Source: a virus
Reading direction: 5' to 3' (one strand)
IMG/VR virus record: IMGVR_UViG_3300017950_000006
Span: 25,994-89,993 of that record
Length of the DNA stretch: 64,000 bases
The notes beneath the pieces are model-generated. The model searched no databases and was not told the DNA's origin. It worked only from the letters and a program-made list of their open reading frames with translations. Below, piece after piece: positions 10,060 to 17,029 of this stretch (position 1 is its first letter; each line of letters starts with the position of its first letter). The position numbers were made by a program, and so were the translations under genes.

Positions 10060-10870
10060 GTATCCATTCCGTTGGTCTAATAAAAGAATGATCAATTACA
10101 TTAAGCAATTTTGTGTTATCAGCACAGGTGTACTCTTGATATTGACTTTTTAATTTTTCAGGCATAGGTATATATTCTATTCTAGCATCATATTTTTTAG
10201 CAATGGTTAACGCAATGTCTTTGAATGATGTTGCAGTACCAGTACCTAAGTTAAAAATACCATTTACGTCTTTTTCTAACATTTTTTCATGCACTAAACA
10301 CACATCCTGTACACTAATAAAATCACGCAAGTAATTTTCACTATTTTCAAACAATGTAATCACACCACGTTCTTTGGCTTGTTTAGTAAACTTAGTTATT
10401 GGACTTGCTTGATCTCCTTTATGGTCTTCATAATTTCCATATACATTAAAATAACGGAATCCTTGAATATTAATTTTAAAGTCATCATTAAAATCATTAA
10501 CCCATCTATCAATAAGATACTTGCTCCATGCATAAGGACTTTGTGGAAAGCATTTAGATGTTTCACGAAATCCATCTGCTCCAGGCCCATACACACTTGC
10601 TGAACTTGAAAACTGTAAACTAGTACCCATCATATCACAAATTTCAATAAGTTTCATTGTCCATTCATAATTTTGTTTTAATACCTTTTCAACATCGGAT
10701 TCAGTAGTACTTGAAATAGCACCGCAGTGAATAATACGATCATATTGTTGAGCATCAGGAAACTTGTTTTCTTGCCACTCCCAACCTTCAACATCATGTC
10801 CTTTATGTTGTAAGTAAGAAGAAAGATTTTTACCAATAAATCCTTCATGTCCTGTAACTAAAATTTTCAT
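10046..10870 (-). CDS. hldD: ADP-L-glycero-D-manno-heptose 6-epimerase
   Basis: 274 residues of the extended short-chain dehydrogenase family. It has the N-terminal NAD(P) motif TGHEGFIG (residues 6-13), SSTTE as in HldD, a YAWSK catalytic tyrosine/lysine pair, and HldD-specific blocks FRYFNVYG, EDHKGDQAS, FNLGTG and YIPMPEKLKSQYQ. HldD converts ADP-D-glycero- to ADP-L-glycero-D-manno-heptose, the donor for LPS heptose. It overlaps hldE by four bases. It is somewhat shorter than the bacterial enzyme (about 310 aa). The match is strong. Confidence 0.92.
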   Translation of the reverse strand: MKILVTGHEGFIGKNLSSYLQHKGHDVEGWEWQENKFPDAQQYDRIIHCGAISSTTESDVEKVLKQNYEWTMKLIEICDMMGTSLQFSSSASVYGPGADGFRETSKCFPQSPYAWSKYLIDRWVNDFNDDFKINIQGFRYFNVYGNYEDHKGDQASPITKFTKQAKERGVITLFENSENYLRDFISVQDVCLVHEKMLEKDVNGIFNLGTGTATSFKDIALTIAKKYDARIEYIPMPEKLKSQYQEYTCADNTKLLNVIDHSFIRPTEWIHESK

Positions 10871-12114
10871 TTAAAACTCTCTATTATTTTTGTAGTTGAA
10901 TTTCCTTCTACTGTTGGAAAAATTTCAACAGGATATTCTTCATGTCCAACTACCGTTTCTATTGTATAGTCTCCGCCCTTAATAATCAAGTCCGGATTGT
11001 ATTTTTTTATTACATTTATAGGAGTGTCCTCATCAAAAATGATAACTTCATCTACCCACGGTAATAATTTTAAATTTATTTGTCTTTGTAACTGATTGTT
11101 AATTGGACGATTTTCGCCTTTTAATCTTTTTGTACTAGAATCACTATTAATGCCAACAACTAAGTATTGTCCTTTAGACTTTGCAAACTTTAGTAATTGA
11201 AAATGCCCTTCGTGTAATATGTCAAACACTCCATTGGTCCATACTAATTTTGATTTTAAATCATCCTTAGTAATAACTACAACTCCTCTACGTTCAACAG
11301 TCCTTGCCGCGGCATAGCAAGCCATCTTACAACATTCAGCAATTGACATATTTCTTTCAATGCCGTATGCAATAACAGATAGTACAGTGTCACCTGCACC
11401 AGTAACATCAGCCACCTCGTGTACCGGTTCTTTAAAATGAAAATAATTTTTATTCTCATCAAGAACATGAATACCATTTGCTCCGTCAGTTACTACTAAA
11501 TTTTTCCAGTTATACTCGTGCATTTTAAGTAATGCAATTTCTTTCCTAAACGTACCAAACCAAGATACATATTCTTTCATATTCGGTTTAACTAAAAAAG
11601 CACCTTTATAAAATTCAGGCTCTTGTTTAGGATCAACTAAAACCTTATCAGTCTTTTTAAGTAATTCTTTTACTGTATTTTTATTAATAGTACCTTTTGC
11701 ATAATCACTAACACAAACAATATCAGATTGTTTAGTATCATTTACTAATCTTTTAAATCCTTCAGTACTATGAAATGTAGTTTCTCTATCCCAACGTAAT
11801 AATTGCTGACCGTTATCACCAACTAGCCTTGTTTTAGTAGTAGTCATTGGTGAATCCATTGTAAGGTTAGAATGTAAATTAGTTACATCAAGTAACTCAA
11901 TAGCCTTGTATCCTTCTTTATCACAGGATAATGCACCATATAAACTAACATCTCCGTTAATAGAAGAAATATTTAATGCTAAGTTACCGGCACCGCCAAT
12001 ACTATATGTTTGTTCTATTTCTTTTAAAATAGGAATAGGCGCTTCAGGACTAATTCTATCAGCATTACCAAAAATCCATCGATCTAGCATTATGTCGCCA
12101 TATACTCTAATCAT
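10867..12114 (-). CDS. hldE: Bifunctional heptose-7-phosphate kinase / heptose-1-phosphate adenylyltransferase
   Basis: 415 residues. The N-terminal domain is a ribokinase-type (PfkB) kinase with GGAGNLALN near residue 40 and DVTGAGDT near 237. The C-terminal domain is a nucleotidyltransferase with NGVFDILHEGH near residue 300 and IKGGDYT further on. This is the HldE order; E. coli HldE is longer (477 aa). The enzyme phosphorylates D-glycero-D-manno-heptose-7-phosphate at C1 and, after dephosphorylation, makes ADP-heptose. GmhA and GmhB steps are not seen in this window, so the host would have to supply the precursor unless they lie elsewhere. Confidence 0.92.
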   Translation of the reverse strand: MIRVYGDIMLDRWIFGNADRISPEAPIPILKEIEQTYSIGGAGNLALNISSINGDVSLYGALSCDKEGYKAIELLDVTNLHSNLTMDSPMTTTKTRLVGDNGQQLLRWDRETTFHSTEGFKRLVNDTKQSDIVCVSDYAKGTINKNTVKELLKKTDKVLVDPKQEPEFYKGAFLVKPNMKEYVSWFGTFRKEIALLKMHEYNWKNLVVTDGANGIHVLDENKNYFHFKEPVHEVADVTGAGDTVLSVIAYGIERNMSIAECCKMACYAAARTVERRGVVVITKDDLKSKLVWTNGVFDILHEGHFQLLKFAKSKGQYLVVGINSDSSTKRLKGENRPINNQLQRQINLKLLPWVDEVIIFDEDTPINVIKKYNPDLIIKGGDYTIETVVGHEEYPVEIFPTVEGNSTTKIIESFK

Positions 12115-12117
12115 ATA

Positions 12118-12558
12118 TTAAGTCTCTAATAGGTTTACAACTTGGAATACTGTTTCTAGTTTTGTGATATTTGTTTTATTTTGAAGTGTATTACGTAATC
12201 CTTGGTGTAAAGGTTTTGGCCATTTTCCAAAACTAGCCCAAGCATACCCATCATGTTCGATATTAAGAGTTGGTAAGAATTCTTCTTTAACAACTATAAG
12301 GTATGTATGGAAATTAAACTTTTCGTCTGTGCTTACAAATGTTTCTAGGGGAATGGATTTTATAAACTTAGGTGTAGGACCTATTTCTTCGGAAATTTCT
12401 CTAGTAAGAGCATCAAATGGTGTTTCGCCAGAATTACTTCTACCACCTACTAATCCCCAAACTTGAGATTGTTTACTTTGAGTACGGTGTAAGAATAAAA
12501 AACGTTTTGTGTTAAGGGCATAAAATAATGCACCACTACATGATATCTTCTGGCTCAT
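12118..12558 (-). CDS. Nudix hydrolase
   Basis: 146 residues with a complete Nudix box, G-x5-E-x7-REIxEEIG, at residues 39-60 (GGRSNSGETPFDA then LTREISEEIG). These enzymes cleave nucleoside diphosphates linked to another group. It is the first gene of the minus-strand heptose run, three bases before hldE. A late-type TTTAAATA box lies just upstream. The substrate may be an ADP-sugar or an oxidised nucleotide; the sequence does not decide. Confidence 0.85.
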   Translation of the reverse strand: MSQKISCSGALFYALNTKRFLFLHRTQSKQSQVWGLVGGRSNSGETPFDALTREISEEIGPTPKFIKSIPLETFVSTDEKFNFHTYLIVVKEEFLPTLNIEHDGYAWASFGKWPKPLHQGLRNTLQNKTNITKLETVFQVVNLLET

Positions 12559-12567
12559 ATATATAGT

Positions 12568-12575
12568 TATTTAAA
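12568..12575 (-). promoter_or_regulatory. Late promoter box TTTAAATA for the Nudix-hldE-hldD run
   Basis: On the minus strand this box ends nine bases before the ATG of the Nudix gene. It overlaps the stop region of the gp15 gene. The first two bases differ from the commonest GATAAATA form, so confidence is moderate. Confidence 0.5.
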
Positions 12576-13989
12576 ACTGTATACGCCAAGTGCCGTTTCG
12601 ATATTCGCCTTCGAATGATAAAACCCATTCACTGCCAGTCCATTTATATTGGACTCCAGTATTTAAGTTAGTAGTGTATTTGATATTTGTTTCAGTACTT
12701 GAATCAAATAATACTTCCCATTTCGAACCTGTCCATTCAATAATATCATTTTCGCCTGCAATAAGATCAGTGTTATCGGTGTTTTTCCAAGCAACCGGAC
12801 CACTAGCATTACTAGCATCACCGATACTACCTAACAGTAATATTCTTACTCCTGGATTTTTAATATTTGATGGATTATAAGTTTTTGGATCGATAATATA
12901 ATCAATTTTATTTCTATCGCCAGTTGAGCCTGCAATAACCGTGTCACTAGGAATAGTATCACTATCCCAAGTAATTGCTAGTTTAGTATCATCATTAGGA
13001 TTAATTGCAACAGTACCATTAATACTTTGTGATATGTCTTGTCTTGTAAGTTGTAGTTGACTCACACCAGACGTAAATGATCCTGGTAATGAATCTAACA
13101 ATTCAGTCCACGGAGTGGAACCAACTACACCTCTATAAATTAATTGTGCTTCGTTACCCATTACAAGTAAATCATAATTATTATACGCAGTAATAGCAAG
13201 GCCAGCAGTATCTTTTCTAGTAGCAGGTTGATTATTATCCGGCTGTGTAGGTTGTTCTGCAAGTTCGTCATTATATCGTTTAAACTCAGGAGTTGATTCT
13301 CCTAAGTCAATAGTTCCGTTGTCTTCGTTAAAGATGCTCATAATAACACTTGTAATAACTCCAAGTTTTTTAACTTTTGCAGGCGGACTAATATAGATAG
13401 GAGTTGTAAATTGTAAACTTCCAACGTCAATCTCACTTTCAGTACCTGTTGGAATACTTCTACCACTCCAAGTAACACCATCTAGATTTACTACACTTAA
13501 ACTAGTCCAGTCGATATAATTATCAGTTGTTTGAATCTCTAAACTAGGATTAAACAACATTAGGATCTGCTCCATAATTTGTAATTTTTGATCTGTATTA
13601 GTTGACCAAATATCTGCTGTTACTTGTAATGTATAAGGAGTTGGCATTAAACGTTCTACTGTAACATTTTTACCTTGTGTATTTAAATATTCGTTATTAT
13701 CTTCATCATATGCACGTTCACGCAAATGAACCTTGCTTACGTGTGTAGCATCTGCTAATCGATCACGATCTAATTCTAAACCAGTCATATAAACTGCTAT
13801 GCGAGGAGCACTTGGAATTTTATTTTCAGAATTATCTCTAAGGATATGTCCTACTTGTCTAGTAATGTCGCCGTACATAACAGGAATTTGTCTTAAATTC
13901 CCATCGCCATCCTTATAAGAAAAATTACTCATAAGTCTAATCAACTGAGTAATGTATCTTCTTATTTGTCCATCATAAAAATGTTGCAT
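12571..13989 (-). CDS. 15: Tail sheath stabilizer/completion protein gp15 with long C-terminal extension
   Basis: 472 residues. The first 250 or so align in character with T4 gp15 (272 aa): FYDGQIRRYITQLIRLMSNF, IPVMYG, then PRIAVYMTGLELDRDRL, PTPYTLQVTADIWS and EQILMLFNPSLE. gp15 caps the tail and joins it to the head. The remaining 200 or so residues are an added domain ending with WTGSKW and WTGSEW motifs like those inserted in the sheath protein here. Its start overlaps the stop of gp14. In T4 the order is 13-14-15 on one strand; here 14-15 are inverted relative to 13. Confidence 0.82.
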   Translation of the reverse strand: MQHFYDGQIRRYITQLIRLMSNFSYKDGDGNLRQIPVMYGDITRQVGHILRDNSENKIPSAPRIAVYMTGLELDRDRLADATHVSKVHLRERAYDEDNNEYLNTQGKNVTVERLMPTPYTLQVTADIWSTNTDQKLQIMEQILMLFNPSLEIQTTDNYIDWTSLSVVNLDGVTWSGRSIPTGTESEIDVGSLQFTTPIYISPPAKVKKLGVITSVIMSIFNEDNGTIDLGESTPEFKRYNDELAEQPTQPDNNQPATRKDTAGLAITAYNNYDLLVMGNEAQLIYRGVVGSTPWTELLDSLPGSFTSGVSQLQLTRQDISQSINGTVAINPNDDTKLAITWDSDTIPSDTVIAGSTGDRNKIDYIIDPKTYNPSNIKNPGVRILLLGSIGDASNASGPVAWKNTDNTDLIAGENDIIEWTGSKWEVLFDSSTETNIKYTTNLNTGVQYKWTGSEWVLSFEGEYRNGTWRIQF

Positions 13990-15152
13990 TAATTATCTGC
14001 CTTAGGTCTAAGTGCTTGTGAAAGACTTTGTCTTTCTTCTACTTGTTCACCATTAATATCTGATGTTTTAGTATTATTAATAAAGTCTGTCTTATATGTA
14101 TTTCTATCATTAGTATTTGTCATAGTCATACGTACTTGATCTTCCATCTTAACCCATCTTGTTCCATCGAAGCGGAATAAGCGTTTAGGCAAAAAGTCTG
14201 TTCTTAAATAATAGTCACCTTTAGTAGTAGTTAGCGGGAATGATGTTCCAAAACCAAATGCTTCACCGTTAGGCGGAATACCGTCACCGATTAAGTAACC
14301 TTGATATCCTTCTCTTTCTGGTGTTTCGTTTACTCTACTTGCATCAATGTTACCATTAGCAATACTAGCATCAATAAGTGTTTCGTCTGCACCCACAAGT
14401 TCTGGCTTACCTTCTGCATCAACTTGTAATGTATAAAGAGATGTTGTATCATAACCTGACTTAGGTGCATCGGCTTCTGCTTGATCTAATATAGCATTAT
14501 TAATTTGCATTTCTTTTTCGTATGTACTAAGCACATCACGTAATGTATTAGTACTTCCTTCTTCTGCCGGTAAATCAAGTATATCTTTAAACTCTTGAGA
14601 GTCAACTATTTGTTTTAATTTAACTCTATATAAATGTGGATACCAAGTTTGTGTAAATCCTTCTGCGGCCCTGTTTACATCTTCTACAACATAAAAACGT
14701 TTCAATGCTACACTATAATCATTAAGTGCATTTTCGTCTTTTAAGTGAGGTAATTCAAATACGTCACCTGGCATTACTTTTCTGCCTAACGTTTTTACAC
14801 TATAATTGATCGGTATGGTCATAAACAATGTGTCGTTGGTTAAGAATAAACCAAATTGGCTCATATCAAAGTCAACATCTTGTACATTGTAAATACCTCG
14901 AATTACGTAAACATCTGGATCATATTTTCTATCACGGTTTTCCATGAATAACATATCTTGAATGTTAGTTTCTTTTACAGCATCGTAATGAGGCTGTGAC
15001 GGAGTAGCATCTGCTTCGTCTGGGTTTTTAGGGCCTAAATATTTGTGAACAAATACGTCAGTTCCGCCAACAGTAAACATTTCTGTTACTGTTCTGTCTA
15101 GGAACTCGTAATCGTTGCCCTTTTCTGGTTTGTATAAACTTATCCTTGGCAT
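13989..15152 (-). CDS. 14: Neck protein gp14
   Basis: 387 residues (T4 gp14 is 256). It starts at an ATG eight bases after a late box. The N-terminal segment LDRTVTEMFTVGGTDVFVHK matches the family's start, followed by a GDVFELP segment and YRVKLKQIVDSQEF. The C-terminal part contains GDYYLRTDFLPKRLFRFDGT followed by RWVKMED, a module familiar from gp14 proteins of marine T4-like phages. It acts with gp13 at the head-tail neck. Identity rests on the combination of motifs and on neighbours gp15 and gp13. Confidence 0.75.
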   Translation of the reverse strand: MPRISLYKPEKGNDYEFLDRTVTEMFTVGGTDVFVHKYLGPKNPDEADATPSQPHYDAVKETNIQDMLFMENRDRKYDPDVYVIRGIYNVQDVDFDMSQFGLFLTNDTLFMTIPINYSVKTLGRKVMPGDVFELPHLKDENALNDYSVALKRFYVVEDVNRAAEGFTQTWYPHLYRVKLKQIVDSQEFKDILDLPAEEGSTNTLRDVLSTYEKEMQINNAILDQAEADAPKSGYDTTSLYTLQVDAEGKPELVGADETLIDASIANGNIDASRVNETPEREGYQGYLIGDGIPPNGEAFGFGTSFPLTTTKGDYYLRTDFLPKRLFRFDGTRWVKMEDQVRMTMTNTNDRNTYKTDFINNTKTSDINGEQVEERQSLSQALRPKADN

Positions 15153-15160
15153 AGTAATAG

Positions 15161-15168
15161 TATTTATC
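15161..15168 (-). promoter_or_regulatory. Late promoter box GATAAATA (minus strand, gp14-gp15)
   Basis: The box ends eight bases before the gp14 ATG and has no room for a strong ribosome site. It is paired with a divergent box at 15185 for gp13. Confidence 0.75.
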
Positions 15169-15184
15169 GTTAGATAATCGTTCG

Positions 15185-15192
15185 CATAAATA
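15185..15192 (+). promoter_or_regulatory. Late promoter box CATAAATA (plus strand, gp13)
   Basis: Divergent from the box at 15161. Predicted start about 14 bases before the gp13 ATG, leaving GGAG at 15198-15201 as ribosome site. Confidence 0.75.
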
Positions 15193-15211
15193 CTAATGGA
15201 GACTGAAACTT

Positions 15212-15961
15212 ATGGCGACACAAAAACAAGAAATATTTGATTATGTAGCGGCTATGCTAGGAAGTGGCATGGTTGATGTTGAACTAGATCCAGTACATTA
15301 TGAAGTAGGATTGCAAGCGGCATTTGACAAATATCGTCAACGTTCAGATAATTCTGTAGAAGAATCTTATGCATTCTTAACTACTGTAATTGATCAGAAC
15401 GAGTATACTTTAGATCCAAACATTATGGAAGTTCGCCAAATTTTCCGTAGATCAATTGGGTCAAGAACAGGTGGTGGTGATGGCGGAACATTGTTTGAGC
15501 CGTTTAACTTAGCCTATACAAATACATACTTGCTATCTAGTTCAAATATGGGTGGACTAGCAACTTATAATATGTTTGCAAGTTATCAAGAACTTGTAGG
15601 ACGTATGTTTGGATCATTTATTGAATTTAAATGGAACAACACTACTAAAAATCTTACAATTCTTCAACGTCCTAGAGCAGAAGAAGAATTACTTTTATAC
15701 TGTTACAATAAACGACCTGATTCAGAAATATTAAATGACTATCTAGCAAAGCAATGGATTAAAGATTATACACTTGCTAAGTGTAAGTATATGCTAGGTG
15801 AAGCACGTAGTAAATTTGCTACTATTGCTGGTCCACAAGGAGGTTCAACTCTAAATGGCGATGCACTAAAAGCAGAAGCACAGGGCGAAATGGAAAAATT
15901 AGAACAAGATCTAATGACCAATGTTGCCGGCGGCGTTGGCTACGGCTTTACAATTGGCTAG
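15212..15961 (+). CDS. 13: Neck protein gp13
   Basis: 249 residues. The N-terminal helix pattern (MATQKQEIFDYVAAMLGSGM), VELDPVHYEVGLQAAFDKYR, and the ILQRPRAEEELLLYCYNKRP and WIKDYTLAKCKYMLGEAR blocks match gp13 of T4-like phages. gp13 with gp14 forms the collar at the head-tail junction. The ATG at 15212 is preceded by GGAG and a late box. It is shorter than T4 gp13 (309 aa), as is usual in marine relatives. Confidence 0.85.
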   Translation: MATQKQEIFDYVAAMLGSGMVDVELDPVHYEVGLQAAFDKYRQRSDNSVEESYAFLTTVIDQNEYTLDPNIMEVRQIFRRSIGSRTGGGDGGTLFEPFNLAYTNTYLLSSSNMGGLATYNMFASYQELVGRMFGSFIEFKWNNTTKNLTILQRPRAEEELLLYCYNKRPDSEILNDYLAKQWIKDYTLAKCKYMLGEARSKFATIAGPQGGSTLNGDALKAEAQGEMEKLEQDLMTNVAGGVGYGFTIG

Positions 15962-15968
15962 ATTCAAC

Positions 15969-15997
15969 TTGACATCCTTCACATAAGATTATATACT
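15969..15997 (+). promoter_or_regulatory. Sigma70-type early promoter for gene 1
   Basis: TTGACA at 15969-15974 and TATACT at 15992-15997 with a 17-bp spacer. The ribosome site AAGGAG follows before the ATG at 16023. Confidence 0.85.
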
Positions 15998-16022
15998 ATA
16001 TACTTCTAATAAGGAGTTTTAT

Positions 16023-16634
16023 ATGATCATCGGCATTTGCGGTTTAATCGGTTCTGGTAAAGATACAGTTGCCCAATATCTTATTGATAATCACAATTTT
16101 CAAAAAATCTCGTTTGCAGACAAATTAAAAGATTCTGTTGCTGTTATGTTTGATTGGGATAGAGAATTACTTGATGGAAAAACAGATGAATCAAGACAAT
16201 GGCGAGAGACGCAAGACGACTATTGGACTAAAGAAACTGGACGTACAATTACTCCACGCAAAGTGCTTCAAGAATTTGGCACAGAATGTATGCGTAACGG
16301 ATTCTATGATGGAATTTGGGTTAGTTTAACTAAGAAAATACTAATAGATAATAAGAATACAAACTTTGTTATACCTGATGTACGGTTTCCTAACGAAGCA
16401 CTAATGCTTACAAAAATGGGCAGTGAATTATGGCGTGTTCGAAGAGGAGCAGATCCTGTATGGTTTAGAATGTATCAAGATATCGGAGTTGAACCAAAGG
16501 ATGTTCATGCATCTGAATGGGCATGGGCAAATTCAAACTTTACACAAATTATTGATAACAACAGTACACTTGATGATCTTAAAAATCAGGTGAAAGGTCA
16601 CCTTGCTTCCACTTCACACCTTTCCGTTGCATAG
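16023..16634 (+). CDS. 1: Deoxynucleoside monophosphate kinase (T4 gp1-like)
   Basis: 203 residues. The P-loop GLIGSGKDT at residues 7-15 and ISFADKLKD near 30 match the T4 gp1 dNMP kinase family, followed by PRKVLQEFGTE and VIPDVRFPNEA blocks. It phosphorylates dNMPs for phage DNA synthesis. It has its own strong sigma70-type promoter and AAGGAG site, so it is an early gene placed inside the late tail module. Its last 56 bases overlap the convergent HNH gene tail to tail. Confidence 0.88.
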   Translation: MIIGICGLIGSGKDTVAQYLIDNHNFQKISFADKLKDSVAVMFDWDRELLDGKTDESRQWRETQDDYWTKETGRTITPRKVLQEFGTECMRNGFYDGIWVSLTKKILIDNKNTNFVIPDVRFPNEALMLTKMGSELWRVRRGADPVWFRMYQDIGVEPKDVHASEWAWANSNFTQIIDNNSTLDDLKNQVKGHLASTSHLSVA

Positions 16635-16911
16635 CAATTTGACAGTTAGCACAAATAGTTTTTAAATTAGCAGGTCTACAATTTTCTAAGTTTCCGTCTA
16701 TATGATAGACTCTTAATTGTTCTTTATATTCTGCTTTAAACCCGCATTTTTCACATTCGGGTTTTTGTCGATATCCTGATTGATGCCATCGAGGTTTCTT
16801 AGGTGTTCCGTTGCGTAAACATCTATCACATTTAGTTCTATAAAACGTTTTGTTGTGTTTTTTATAATTAACGGCTACAGGCCTCTGTCCACAACTGCAT
16901 AAAGGTCTCAT
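16579..16911 (-). CDS. HNH-type endonuclease-like zinc protein
   Basis: 110 residues. It has four pairs of zinc-ligand cysteines: CSCG at residues 5-8, CDRC near 28, CEKCG near 53, and ICANC near 86. VYHIDGN and NLKTIC fit the H-N-H core (His near 69, Asn in ENCRPANL). It begins at an ATG four bases after a GCTAAATA box. Such small HNH proteins are common in marine T4-like phages and may be homing nucleases. It overlaps the 3' end of gene 1 on the opposite strand. Confidence 0.7.
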   Translation of the reverse strand: MRPLCSCGQRPVAVNYKKHNKTFYRTKCDRCLRNGTPKKPRWHQSGYRQKPECEKCGFKAEYKEQLRVYHIDGNLENCRPANLKTICANCQIAMQRKGVKWKQGDLSPDF

Positions 16912-16915
16912 ATTG

Positions 16916-16923
16916 TATTTAGC
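16916..16923 (-). promoter_or_regulatory. Late promoter box GCTAAATA for the HNH gene
   Basis: Four bases separate the box from the ATG, so the transcript would be leaderless or nearly so. Confidence 0.55.
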
Positions 16924-16978
16924 ATACCTTTTTCTGCCCTTTTTCGACGGTAATATAATGTCCTTTTTGAGTGAAACA

Positions 16979-16986
16979 TATAAATA
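16979..16986 (+). promoter_or_regulatory. Late promoter box TATAAATA for the sheath gene
   Basis: Exact T4 late consensus. The predicted leader to the ATG at 17030 is about 38 bases and includes AGGAG. Confidence 0.85.
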
Positions 16987-17029
16987 CTATTGACAGAACA
17001 AAGTTTAAAGTTCAACAGGAGAACACAAG

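Noticed and set aside
15196-15230. ATG at 15196 as gp13 start, three bases after the late box
   Set aside because: It is in a different frame from the gp13 protein; the ATG at 15212 with GGAG is the correct start.
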